From the NCBI RefSeq assembly GCF_024124545.1, contig NZ_JAMXSF010000015.1, positions 62,001 to 126,000 of the forward strand: 64,000 bases of DNA, given 5' to 3'. The notes below the pieces were generated by a model, which saw only the letters and a list, made by a program, of their open reading frames with translations, searched no databases and was not told where the DNA came from. Below are positions 40,001-48,508 of the stretch, piece by piece. The translations under genes were made by a program, and so were the position numbers. Position 1 is the first letter of the stretch, and each line of letters begins with the position of its first letter. This DNA is from Pseudoalteromonas sp. XMcav2-N (GTDB lineage: Bacteria > Pseudomonadota > Gammaproteobacteria > Enterobacterales > Alteromonadaceae).

Positions 40001-41151
40001 CGCTTGACTTCCAGACATTCTTTGCCAAGGAGATGGGAGCGCCATAACTCAAATGCATACCCGTCAGCAGAAAAACGAGCAGCGGTAAGCTGCTTAACCA
40101 GGGTGAAACGCACTGAGTCGACGACTTCATTTCTGAAGCGTTGTTCCAGCAATTCCCTGGCCAACTTGTCAGGCAGGTTACGCAATTGCTCAATACACAC
40201 CTGCCGCACTCGGGCAAACGGGTGCTGTGTTAACTCCCGCAACAGCGGAATATCCCGCTCAGCCAGTGGGTATTTGTTGGCCAGAATTCGAGGCATTGCA
40301 GCCACAATGAATAGCTGATCATTGTGCTTATGTGCCGAGGTATTATCGTCAAGCGTTGTTTCTACATAGGCCCACATATAGCTGCGAACAAAGGTCGGGC
40401 GCTGATGGATAAGAATCTCAAGAATATCGATAATGGCCTGGTAAGGGGTATTTTCTGCATCCAGTAGCTCAATGAGCTCAGCAACCAGTTCGCTGTCCAA
40501 GTCCGGATCGGCTTTAAATTCATTGATCACGGAAACCTGATTCACCAGCGCGCGGATCATGCCATGACGGACGTGGGCATTGTTACTGGTGGCCATTAAA
40601 CGCAAGAAAAAGGGTTGCAGATCCAGCTTTTTCCAGGCTTGTTCCAACTGATTGCCTGACAGACGCAGATAACGGTTGGTCAGGGCGCCGAGTTTGGCAA
40701 TAAAGAAGCGTAGATCTTGTTCCAGATCGGCAACCAGAGTTTGATAGCGGCCAATGACCGCACCTTCATCAAACCAGCGAGTAAACGCTTGTTTGTCCTG
40801 TTGCAGCTGGGTGCTAGACGCTCCCAAAGTTTCTGCATACTTGAGGATATGTAGCTGTTTCTCGGTAGCCAGCTCGGCTTTGCTGAGCCGTTCTACAAAC
40901 GACTGGTAGTCTGCATCATGCCCTTCCAATTGTTCGTGAAGCCGCTCAATTTTATGGCGCAAAAACGCAATGGTCTGCAGCAGCTGCCAATAGTCTAGCT
41001 GCTCGTCTTTTGGCTGACTTTGTAATAGCTCCCATCCGGCCAGCTCCTCAATCAGCTGCTGATATTTGTGACGGTGCAGATTCAACCAGAACTGTTCTGT
41101 ATCGGCAAATAGAATTGCCTGAAGCTGGGTTTTTAATTGGTTATCTGCCAT
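37042..41151 (-). CDS. pgsB: CapB/PgsB-type amide ligase fused to a HEAT-like helical region
   Basis: A 1369-residue protein, about three times the usual PgsB (about 400). Residues about 1-640 are mostly helical and include HEAT/ARM-like repeats (about 180-400: AHVRHGMIRALVNQ, FARVRQVCIEQLRNLP). One membrane segment lies at about 705-725 (GQLVFFVSTFIAYFWL). The Mur-ligase-like ATPase core follows: P-loop GTRGKSGTE with Lys748, TTGCEAMMIF, FLWECMGLTPRYV, TNTYPDHEDILGPSG, and NNRNDRVARS. This matches PgsB/CapB, which activate and join glutamate through amide bonds to make poly-gamma-glutamate at the membrane. The tail (about 1080-1369) is helical and unassigned. Last gene of the seven-gene operon; it overlaps the previous gene by 11 bp. 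Confidence 0.85.
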   Translation of the reverse strand: MADNQLKTQLQAILFADTEQFWLNLHRHKYQQLIEELAGWELLQSQPKDEQLDYWQLLQTIAFLRHKIERLHEQLEGHDADYQSFVERLSKAELATEKQLHILKYAETLGASSTQLQQDKQAFTRWFDEGAVIGRYQTLVADLEQDLRFFIAKLGALTNRYLRLSGNQLEQAWKKLDLQPFFLRLMATSNNAHVRHGMIRALVNQVSVINEFKADPDLDSELVAELIELLDAENTPYQAIIDILEILIHQRPTFVRSYMWAYVETTLDDNTSAHKHNDQLFIVAAMPRILANKYPLAERDIPLLRELTQHPFARVRQVCIEQLRNLPDKLARELLEQRFRNEVVDSVRFTLVKQLTAARFSADGYAFELWRSHLLGKECLEVKRMLLEQSPRLMLNEAVEATLDDTSDNQDTVLMQRYLDVLNQALESEPDQAVRRYIARTREQLFSFTQQSLHAQLAQVLAEQEAVYLPGDIDQDTLGRALSMLAQHEQSFNAYREKQGWRIQIDYQRRRRFWRVWHEFFTPSTDKRQSFSHTRAKIPSAQLHVPSCTTAEISATNVPGEALYHLKEASARPHLPLPDYLLSVLSQDQLKSSGKNYTPDGILVVTPPQHLWQRIRAYWHLSVNYAEIDGLRKGNELEQQNYIAQLRKLGFVLEFKPYGSELGCTFPVEPGIAKLFARAGVPGVLVNLGYSFKEYLYSIYQNSIGQLVFFVSTFIAYFWLRHIRLNRKIRSNRAKIPVTIGGWGTRGKSGTERLKAALFSSLALRVVTKTTGCEAMMIFARSSGEQYELPLFRPFDKASIWEQSDVLDFARSVRADVFLWECMGLTPRYVRILRRWMRDNFTTITNTYPDHEDILGPSGVDVAREMAAFIGSHTQIFTAEQTMAPILNRAADHKQSTLIQLHWGDGFQITPDIRALYPYEEHPDNIALVCKMAQYIGIDKDYVYKETAERIVPDVGVLQHFTAAPVDHLTQSFVNSMSANERLATLENWRRLGLFDLNDKPETQTIALLNNRNDRVARSKVFAQILVEDLSFDHIVVIGSNVDGFEAYLDQALDTRVNRLIDNNDKQDLIRLLTQWKCGESPEHFIQQLNSLFETPLLDTAHLFDDSLLATTLTEHIDDKVQQGIVRLRIQNWQLAHSLTTLDDLSANRKQLTQVLGSIMHSKLLLLDNPHITADELTNRIARLGLAGQHQLIVGMQNIKGPGLNYVYAWQHWHTLHASCERLLEPQISHAQFRRDLNKLTQLDKVNRIERDYFSHMLQTLSKLPQAQSEFAQAELSHLAERLTQQSASDEQAVGPESLSGVTRFVLQVVESFLDAGAAVKRKKTAQQVYQDIATQRITPERAITVLAALNRGQKPGWLTERWLNRGKD

Positions 41152-44100
41152 ACAGATCCTGCTCTAAAAAATGCGTCAATTGCAGCGACTCAAAGATAAT
41201 CTCGTCATGTGCAAACGGGTCAAAGCCACTGCGCTGCAAATTGCCCAGGGTGACCTCAAAACGAATGCTGTGGTTATTTCGGAACCAATCCTGTGTCCAG
41301 TTCAGACTGATCCAGCCGCCAGTGTGTTCGCTAAAGTCGAACAGCGTTTGCCAGCCCAACGTAGTCAGGTACTGCCAGGTCGCATTAGGCCGGTGATCAT
41401 CGGCAAATACATAGCCACTGCTCAGGCCGACAGAAAAAATATGGCCCTGATAATATTGCTGCCAGACACCACTTAATGAAGCAACATCAAGCGAGGTCCA
41501 GTCATCATTAGAGGTTGTTGTAAGTTGTGCACTAAGCTGACTGTCTACGCGGCTTTGATGACGGAGACGGTAACCGCCACGCCAGCCATGGCTGTGGTTA
41601 TGACGGTAAAAATTGAACATTGCATTACTGATGGTCTCATCCGCCAGATACTCGTCTTTTTCAATACTGGTGTAGTAATAAAATGGCTGCCACCACCATT
41701 GGTGGCGCCAGTGTTGATCCTCGCGCCAAATCTCTCCAATGGTTACGGCCCACTGGCTGGTCAGGTGTGTTTCCCGGCTCTGTGGCGACTCTTGCCAGCG
41801 ATTGTTCCACAACGCTTTGGCAAACCAGTCGTCTTCATCATCAAGCCAGTCATACTGGCCATTGATACTGAATGACGATTCACTGGTGTTATTCAGGCGA
41901 AAGAAACTTTCCAGCCGATACCAGTGTTGCTGATGTCGGTTACGCAATCGTATGCCCAGGTCCAGCGTGTGTTCAGAGCCCAGCGGCTCACTACTTTGAT
42001 AGATACCATCCCGATTGTATTGCATGACGCCCTCAACATGGGTGAGGTTGCCATCGGTTTGCATCACGGGTTCACGGTAGTGCGTTTTGGCTGGCGTATA
42101 TACCAGTGTGGGCTGAGGCACTCTGTGTGGTTGCAAAGCAGGTGCTACGGCCAGTTTATGGCGGTTGGGGTTCAGTTGCCAGCGATAGAGTCTGGCCAGG
42201 CTCGACGTTTGCGGTGCCAGAGTCAGCAGTCCGGCCGGATAAAAGCCTGACTGCTCCCGGCGGGTATCCTGTTCGACGTATTCCAGTTTAAGAACGGCGT
42301 CTTTATTCAGTTTAGCGGTGATCGGGTTGCTGTCATTGCCATAGTAAAAGAGTTGCTCAGCACCCAAATCGACCGTTTGCCAGGCGCCTTGTTGATAGGC
42401 CTCGACCTCGACACTGAGCAGCTGTGCGGCAAACGGGTTGAGCCAACGCAACACCAGTCCCCCGCTGGCCAGGTCTGCACGCGTTAACCCGAGCTCACTT
42501 CGGTTGCTATCAAGACGCCAGTGCACGTTGCCATCGGCGCGCGCTACACTGAGTTGCGGCCGCTGATGTTGTTGCAATAACTCCGCATTGGCGAAGTGTA
42601 AGACGAGCCTGACCTGCAGTGACTGTAATTCCCTCAGATCCAGTGCCAGGCTATGGTTTGGACGTAAGATCAATCCTGGTAAATCGTCATCGCGACTGGT
42701 GTGGCGGCTAAACTGCTCAGCGGCACTGCGTGTAGACAACGCAGATAAATCGACCAACTGGGTACCTGCATAATTTTGATAAGCTTCGAACGCTTGCCAG
42801 TGCCCAAAGCTCTGGATGCGGTTATACAGCATGTCCAGTGCCGGGCTCGGCGAGGATTGCATCAGCCTTGCTGACAGGGCGGTATATTCATGTTCACTGA
42901 GTGTCTGGCGCTCAAGACGATAAAGCGCATTGAGCAGCAGAGTGCGTTGCAAAGCATCAGACTGTGCACCGCTGAGCGGTGTTCGATAGAGCAAAGACAT
43001 AAAGTCGTCATGCCACAAAGTCCCCTTCATATCCTGACCTGAAGTGAGAGCATGCTCAGGTGGTAAAGCATCAAACTGGAGCAGCAACAGTTGGTCGCTA
43101 CTGATGGTCAATTGCTCTCCGGGTTGAAGCGAAAAATAACCGGTACTGGCTATGGACAAGCGTGGCTGATCTTGCTCGTCTATACGCAGCGTGGTGGTTG
43201 AAGGCACGTCGTTAAATATTGGCATTATGTCACTGTGTGCTGAGCGATGTGCTCGCAGCCAGACTATCTCGCCTTGTTGTGTCTCTACCGCCTGAGCTCT
43301 GGCGCTGACTTTGAGCAGCATTGGTCGATGAGCGGTGAGAGAGAGGCTTTGATTGACTATCGGGTACGCCGAGGTGTTGCTTGTTTCGCTGAGCAGTGTA
43401 CTGACACCGTGGTGATGTAGAGAATAATCAACAACTGGTGGATGGCTGGCTGGCACAGTATAGCCAAGTTGCTGACGGACAGGGTACAAGTCGTCATCGT
43501 CTTTACGTGTATCATGCCCTAACCACAGAGCATAAAGGTTTTGTTGTAATTCGACAAAACTGCTGCGCAGTGCTTCCTCGCAGGCAGGCAGTGTTTTGCG
43601 CCACATACTACACAACCCCTGAATGCTATGAATCGAACGAGTGCTTTGGTAGTGATTCAATAGTTGCTGAGCGGCATAGTGTTGTAACTGAGGATAAGGG
43701 TGGCTCAACAGAGCGCCCAAATAGCGCTCAGCAGTATTATGCTCACCCAGCTCAGAAAAAGCGGCCAGGCGTAGCTGCCAGGCTCTGATCACAACTTCCT
43801 GATGGGGGCTGTCTATCAGTGACTTCAATAAAGGTAGCGCTTGTTGTGGGTTTTGTTTAACCATCATTTCAGCTTCGCCGAGGCGATAGTGCCAGTGGCT
43901 GGCGCTGAGACTACTTTTGGTCGTTGAGTGCTGCGAATGAGTCAGCACAAACCGAGACAAACCTTGCAGGTAGGAATGGGCAAGCCTTTGCAACTGTTGC
44001 TCCAGGCGATAGGCAATAGCCGGGCTTTTATCGCTGAGCCGGCCCGGGCGCTGATATAAAACGGCATTGTTTGGCAAAGACTGTAATTCTCTGACACGTA

Positions 44101-45475
44101 AAGCCAGATCCACCTCAATGGGATCGCTGACAGTGACACTGAGTTGCTGCGCGTCCAGTGGCAGAGGCAGCTCCAGCATTGCAAAATGTCCGGATGGCAA
44201 GAGATCTATGGTGTGCCGATAACTGTCTATTTCCACTATCAGCTGGGTAGCTGTGGTTGTGCGTGCATACAGCCTGAGTGTCGGGGACAGGCGTTGTTGA
44301 TCAATCAGCTCAAACTGAACAGGGCCAGAGAGGGTATGATAGTGGAGTAACTGGCGCTGTTGGGTTGCATACAGGCGGTCGGTTGCAAAACGATAAGCCT
44401 GAGTTACGGTTTGCTCACTGACATGAGTGGTAAATGGGTGTTCAGCGCGTTTGGGCTGTAAAAAACGCACTGTGCCTAACGTATCTTGCAACTCTGACAG
44501 TCGCTGACGTCCCAGTGCACTAGTTTTCGCCAGATCCGCCGAATGCAAAGCCGAGATAGTGTGATGCTGATAGACCTGCTCCAGCTGCCACTGCAAGTTA
44601 TCTGTCCAGTATGGGTTAAACAAGGATTCCGGCCAGGTTTGTGCTGCGTCGGTATCAAACAAGCCACGCTCCATGCGCACCAGGTTTAGCAAGGTATCGC
44701 CCTGGGCTTCAAGGCGCAAATAGCCTCCGGCTGGCACGGCAATATAGTCGCTGCTAACCAGGCCAATAACCTGATCGTTATTGAGCTTTACGTCATGGCC
44801 AAATCGGTGTTTACGCAACTGCGGGGCAAATTCCTCGGCGGGAGAATCGCTTAGAGTGATCTGACTAATCACGGCGTCATTGAGTCGGACCGAGACTATG
44901 CCGGGCTGTGCCGGGTCGGGCAGAATGCGCCGGGCGTTTAATTTGAGCTTAGTTGCCTCGGCAAAAAACAGCTGAATACTCTGCCTGTTGTTTAAGCGAT
45001 AATGTGTGGTGTGGGTCTGCGCTTCATAAAGTTGCATTGCCGGAAGTGCAAGCTTGACCGGAATACGAAACGGATCCCGGTGTCGATGAAACAGCCCATG
45101 CCAGGCTGAGAATTGCTGGATCTCTTCACTTGGATTGTAAAAGCGGATCAGGCGCGTAGTGCCAGCAGCAGGCAGCTGACACCGGTTTTGTTCACAGTGA
45201 AGTTCAGCCCGGGTAATACGCTGCATGGCGTGAGGAGACTGTCCCTGCCACATTTGAATGACCTGTGCTTCGCTCTGCAGACTGAGCCAGCGGCCAGCCG
45301 GAAGCAGGATGAAACGGGATTGTTCTGCATCCAGATTGATGTCTGCGGCATTACGGTGCAACTGCAATGTACCGGGCTCGAACCAGTTCGGAGCACTGTG
45401 CAGTGCCGCGGGCTGTGCCTGCGCAGGCAACCAAGTGCTTGTCAGGAGCAGGAGCAAAACAATCAAATAAGGCAT
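41141..45475 (-). CDS. Large exported protein with TPR-like helices and probable C-terminal outer-membrane barrel
   Basis: A 1444-residue protein with signal peptide MPYLIVLLLLLTSTWLPAQA. Residues about 21-470 are beta-rich; about 490-660 is helical with TPR-like spacing (HYRLGEAEMMVKQNPQQALP, AFSELGEHNTAERYLGALL); about 690-1120 is again beta-rich. The last 300 residues show alternating aromatic/polar strands (LDLGIRLRNRHQQHWYRLES, FSINGQYDWL, HIFSVGLSSGYVF, TGGWISLNWTQDWF, HSIRFEVTLGNL) as in outer-membrane barrels. This helix-plus-barrel order resembles exopolysaccharide exporters such as PgaA and BcsC, though I cannot show homology. In this operon it is the best candidate to carry the polymer across the outer membrane (inference). 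Overlaps both neighbours by 11-13 bp. Confidence 0.7.
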   Translation of the reverse strand: MPYLIVLLLLLTSTWLPAQAQPAALHSAPNWFEPGTLQLHRNAADINLDAEQSRFILLPAGRWLSLQSEAQVIQMWQGQSPHAMQRITRAELHCEQNRCQLPAAGTTRLIRFYNPSEEIQQFSAWHGLFHRHRDPFRIPVKLALPAMQLYEAQTHTTHYRLNNRQSIQLFFAEATKLKLNARRILPDPAQPGIVSVRLNDAVISQITLSDSPAEEFAPQLRKHRFGHDVKLNNDQVIGLVSSDYIAVPAGGYLRLEAQGDTLLNLVRMERGLFDTDAAQTWPESLFNPYWTDNLQWQLEQVYQHHTISALHSADLAKTSALGRQRLSELQDTLGTVRFLQPKRAEHPFTTHVSEQTVTQAYRFATDRLYATQQRQLLHYHTLSGPVQFELIDQQRLSPTLRLYARTTTATQLIVEIDSYRHTIDLLPSGHFAMLELPLPLDAQQLSVTVSDPIEVDLALRVRELQSLPNNAVLYQRPGRLSDKSPAIAYRLEQQLQRLAHSYLQGLSRFVLTHSQHSTTKSSLSASHWHYRLGEAEMMVKQNPQQALPLLKSLIDSPHQEVVIRAWQLRLAAFSELGEHNTAERYLGALLSHPYPQLQHYAAQQLLNHYQSTRSIHSIQGLCSMWRKTLPACEEALRSSFVELQQNLYALWLGHDTRKDDDDLYPVRQQLGYTVPASHPPVVDYSLHHHGVSTLLSETSNTSAYPIVNQSLSLTAHRPMLLKVSARAQAVETQQGEIVWLRAHRSAHSDIMPIFNDVPSTTTLRIDEQDQPRLSIASTGYFSLQPGEQLTISSDQLLLLQFDALPPEHALTSGQDMKGTLWHDDFMSLLYRTPLSGAQSDALQRTLLLNALYRLERQTLSEHEYTALSARLMQSSPSPALDMLYNRIQSFGHWQAFEAYQNYAGTQLVDLSALSTRSAAEQFSRHTSRDDDLPGLILRPNHSLALDLRELQSLQVRLVLHFANAELLQQHQRPQLSVARADGNVHWRLDSNRSELGLTRADLASGGLVLRWLNPFAAQLLSVEVEAYQQGAWQTVDLGAEQLFYYGNDSNPITAKLNKDAVLKLEYVEQDTRREQSGFYPAGLLTLAPQTSSLARLYRWQLNPNRHKLAVAPALQPHRVPQPTLVYTPAKTHYREPVMQTDGNLTHVEGVMQYNRDGIYQSSEPLGSEHTLDLGIRLRNRHQQHWYRLESFFRLNNTSESSFSINGQYDWLDDEDDWFAKALWNNRWQESPQSRETHLTSQWAVTIGEIWREDQHWRHQWWWQPFYYYTSIEKDEYLADETISNAMFNFYRHNHSHGWRGGYRLRHQSRVDSQLSAQLTTTSNDDWTSLDVASLSGVWQQYYQGHIFSVGLSSGYVFADDHRPNATWQYLTTLGWQTLFDFSEHTGGWISLNWTQDWFRNNHSIRFEVTLGNLQRSGFDPFAHDEIIFESLQLTHFLEQDLYGR

Positions 45476-46221
45476 AGGGCAAACTGTTCCAGAGTTTGAG
45501 GATTTGATACCAGTCGCTCTCGCATTGGGCGACTTATCTCAATATGAATAAAAAAGCCCGCGGGCAAGCCGAGGCGATGCATAATGTTGCGTGTACCACC
45601 CAGCTCAGATACCTGATGCGGGTATTGATAGGTATGCTCGCTGACCTTTGACAGACACTGGGCTAATTGTGTCAAAGCCGGGGTGTATTGTCTGCCCTGA
45701 CTGATAATGAAATCTGCGAGACGGCCATGTGGTGTGCGACGCTTATCCTGATTAAAGCCATGTATTTGGTACAAATGACTGGCTGGATAGCGCCGTGCGA
45801 AAGCTTGTGCCGCGGCGGCATGCAAGCCACTGGGACGGTGTGAATAGTCCATACTGTACAGATCCGGGCTTGGCTCATTTCGGTGCTCAGTGTTGATAAC
45901 CATGACCTGACAGCGGGTATTGAACACGGCTTTGCCAATTCTGCCTGTCAGTTGATCATGAAACTGATGAGGTACGGAGAGCATACAGGCGCTTCCCTGA
46001 GGGCGGAAATACAGGTCACCACCGCCAAACTGAGCTGAGCTGGCACGCAAAGTGACCAACCCTGGTTGGCTTCGCAGTTGCCAGGGCGGCAAGGCAACCG
46101 GCTGTGCGAACCAATTGTACAGTACTTGCCAACTGGGGCTTAGCTGCTCAGGCGTCTCATTGGTGTACCCCTTGCCTGCTAGCAGGAGCAATGACAGAAA
46201 AAGAAGTGTTTTAATATTCAT
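45463..46221 (-). CDS. Exported predicted hydrolase of the capsule operon
   Basis: A 252-residue protein starting MNIKTLLFLSLLLLAGKGYT (signal peptide) at 46221; the longer frame from 46275 has no membrane or signal logic. Conserved-looking His/Glu segments are VPHQFHDQLTGRIG (about 83-96), INTEHRNEPSPD, YQIHGFNQDKRRTPHG and near the end FFIHIEISRPMRERL. This spread of His and Glu resembles zinc amidohydrolases such as N-formylglutamate or poly-gamma-glutamate hydrolases; the assignment is tentative. In this place it could trim or release the polymer. Overlaps the preceding gene by 11 bp and the next by 13. Confidence 0.6.
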   Translation of the reverse strand: MNIKTLLFLSLLLLAGKGYTNETPEQLSPSWQVLYNWFAQPVALPPWQLRSQPGLVTLRASSAQFGGGDLYFRPQGSACMLSVPHQFHDQLTGRIGKAVFNTRCQVMVINTEHRNEPSPDLYSMDYSHRPSGLHAAAAQAFARRYPASHLYQIHGFNQDKRRTPHGRLADFIISQGRQYTPALTQLAQCLSKVSEHTYQYPHQVSELGGTRNIMHRLGLPAGFFIHIEISRPMRERLVSNPQTLEQFALCLI

Positions 46222-48508
46222 GTTGCCACCATTGCGGTTGAGGAGGAGGCGTTGCATATTCTTCCAGCAACGCAAACCAAAGAGGTTGCTCTGCCGACAG
46301 ACTTAGCTGATGTAACTGTTCAATATCCGAGCCCACTGCCAGCGTGACGGAAGGGTAAGCTGTCAGTGCCGGGTTTTTCGGGTGCAGTAAGAAAGCGGGT
46401 AACTCTTGTTCAGGTGCCAAAGCATATCGCTTTCGCGAAATACTATATTCATTGGTAAAAACACGACTAAAACGTCCATCCAGCTGGGTATTCATAACGA
46501 GTGGGTGTTCAGGGCGATTCCCTCTGACAAAGGGCTTGATGACAATCGCCATCGGTTTATCTTTGGCGCGATAATCCTGTATCAGAGTTTGTCCGGGTTG
46601 CAACTGGAACAGACGTACTTTCCAGTAATCACGGGGCGTTCCCAGGTTGATAAAATGCTGTGAAGACGCATTTGATAAATCAGGTAAGTTATCCAGCTGC
46701 GTGATATCCTGCTCGGTGTAACGGATCCCCTTGTCACTGAGAGTAATTAACCTGGGAACAGGCGCCAGGGCCGGATCACTTTGTTGCAAGCTGAGCTGAG
46801 CTTGTTGCAGCTGCGCCAGATCTTCTAACGGCGCATACTGAAACGGGGCCGCCGGCTGCGGTGGTGCAAAGTACTTGGGCGGACTGTAGACAAGTGCTGT
46901 ATTAGAGACCGGTAAACGTACAAACAGGGCTTGTGACAGGTAACCCGTTTGTTTTTCTTCTAAAGGAGGAGGGGCGCTGAATAGCCGTACCTTGAGGATC
47001 TTCTGCTGCTCAATAAAATAGAATTCATTATCGGCACTTTGGCTAAACCAGGCACCGACCTCAGTGAAGCCGGTTTGTGGTGCGTCACAGAGCGTGGCAC
47101 ACACATAGTTCTGATGATGCATGGCGCCATGACGACTCTGCATTTTTACGGCTACTTGTTCGTTGCTGCTGAGCGTGATCCTATATGCTTCACGGCTCAG
47201 GCGCAGAAATCTTTTTTCGCTGTCGGAAATGGCTTCTCGTCGGGTTTCCGGGGTGATTAAACGGTCAAAGCCACTGTTCAAGCCCGTCAGAACAAGCTCC
47301 TCAGAGCGCAGTAGCTGCTGCCGGACATCATACACCTTTGCTTGTACTGTGCTGCCCACTGGACCACGCATATCGAGCTGGATATCGCTTCCACCCTGGA
47401 CGGTGAACTCGGCCTGGCTGGCCTCTTCCAGCTGATAGTAATAGCTGTGCAAGGGGGTAACGACTTGGTCCAACTCGTCCCGCCAGGTAGTGATCATCTC
47501 AGAACGAGAGCGGATCACCAGTAATCCGGGTTGCAGACCCGGTAACAGGAACCGCGTCGGGTCATCTGTCTCTATCAGGCTCAATGTCACTGGGGCTTGA
47601 TGCTGTGTGAGGTCGTGCCAGACCAGTTGCAGATCTTTGCTGTTTCCTTGTGTTTGTACGCTCAGGTCCCCGGTGTTAGTTAGGCGTATCGAAGCGGCAA
47701 GCCCTGGTCGGGTGTAGTATCCGTCCAAGTCAAATTGCTCGGCAGAAAAGTCATAGGTGATCACATTATAGGGTAGAGACTCATAGAGAATATCGGCGTC
47801 AAAGTCGATACCTGGGATCCCTTGCGGTGCCAGTTTTCGCCAATCGTAAGAGACTGCATTGGTAATTTGCAGCGGCTGCAAACCACTGTTTCCCAATGTA
47901 TGGTAACTGGTCATTCGCTCTCGCCATTGCTGAGGAAGCTTGAGCCAGGTACGGGTTACATCATCCGCGTTGGTTGGGGTCTTACCATGGATACGCACGA
48001 CAACGCCACGCAGGCTGGGCTCTTCCGGAATTAACCGTAAGGAAATTTTACTGGCACGTGTCAGCTGCTGCCAGTCAACGTAAAATGACTGACCAGATGT
48101 CACAGCCAGCGCCTGCCGGTCCTCAATCAATTGTTTTACCTGCTGCTGGCCTTCCTCCAGTGCAAGCTTAGACGCATGATGATAAACATGTTTTTCCAGT
48201 TCATTGTCCTGACTATCCAGCAGCCGGTATTCAATCGCATAATTGATTGGTTTATCGAAAACGGTTTGACTGGCAAATATGGCGTTCGACAGCACACGAA
48301 TTGCGACTGTCCGTGATGTAGGAAAAGTATAAATGAGTGGACGATCCGGACTCAGCCAGTGTACCACTGAGCGCGTTTCTTCTTCACTGCGCGCTGCAAT
48401 GCGCTCAGCCGAATTTAGCCAGACGTAAAAATGCAGTGCAACACGGTACCCCGCGAGTAACACGAGGATTACTAGCAGCGCCTGCAGTACTCGTTTAATC
48501 CAGTACAT
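46211..48508 (-). CDS. Membrane-anchored periplasmic protein of the capsule operon, function unknown
   Basis: A 765-residue protein with one N-terminal membrane segment (about 7-27, VLQALLVILVLLAGYRVALHF) and a long beta-rich periplasmic part, with no cysteine lipobox. No family recognised. AAGGAGG five bases before the ATG is a very strong ribosome site lying inside the end of the CapC-like gene (14-bp overlap). Some of its phrasing, such as long stretches of strands and VVRIHGKTP, is like the beta-rich parts of the neighbouring 1444-residue protein, so it may build a periplasmic bridge between the inner-membrane synthase and the exporter (inference). Confidence 0.65.
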   Translation of the reverse strand: MYWIKRVLQALLVILVLLAGYRVALHFYVWLNSAERIAARSEEETRSVVHWLSPDRPLIYTFPTSRTVAIRVLSNAIFASQTVFDKPINYAIEYRLLDSQDNELEKHVYHHASKLALEEGQQQVKQLIEDRQALAVTSGQSFYVDWQQLTRASKISLRLIPEEPSLRGVVVRIHGKTPTNADDVTRTWLKLPQQWRERMTSYHTLGNSGLQPLQITNAVSYDWRKLAPQGIPGIDFDADILYESLPYNVITYDFSAEQFDLDGYYTRPGLAASIRLTNTGDLSVQTQGNSKDLQLVWHDLTQHQAPVTLSLIETDDPTRFLLPGLQPGLLVIRSRSEMITTWRDELDQVVTPLHSYYYQLEEASQAEFTVQGGSDIQLDMRGPVGSTVQAKVYDVRQQLLRSEELVLTGLNSGFDRLITPETRREAISDSEKRFLRLSREAYRITLSSNEQVAVKMQSRHGAMHHQNYVCATLCDAPQTGFTEVGAWFSQSADNEFYFIEQQKILKVRLFSAPPPLEEKQTGYLSQALFVRLPVSNTALVYSPPKYFAPPQPAAPFQYAPLEDLAQLQQAQLSLQQSDPALAPVPRLITLSDKGIRYTEQDITQLDNLPDLSNASSQHFINLGTPRDYWKVRLFQLQPGQTLIQDYRAKDKPMAIVIKPFVRGNRPEHPLVMNTQLDGRFSRVFTNEYSISRKRYALAPEQELPAFLLHPKNPALTAYPSVTLAVGSDIEQLHQLSLSAEQPLWFALLEEYATPPPQPQWWQHEY

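Noticed and set aside
41010..45499. Many long plus-strand frames opposite the capsule genes
   Set aside because: They are antisense shadows of overlapping, well-supported minus-strand genes and show no family pattern.
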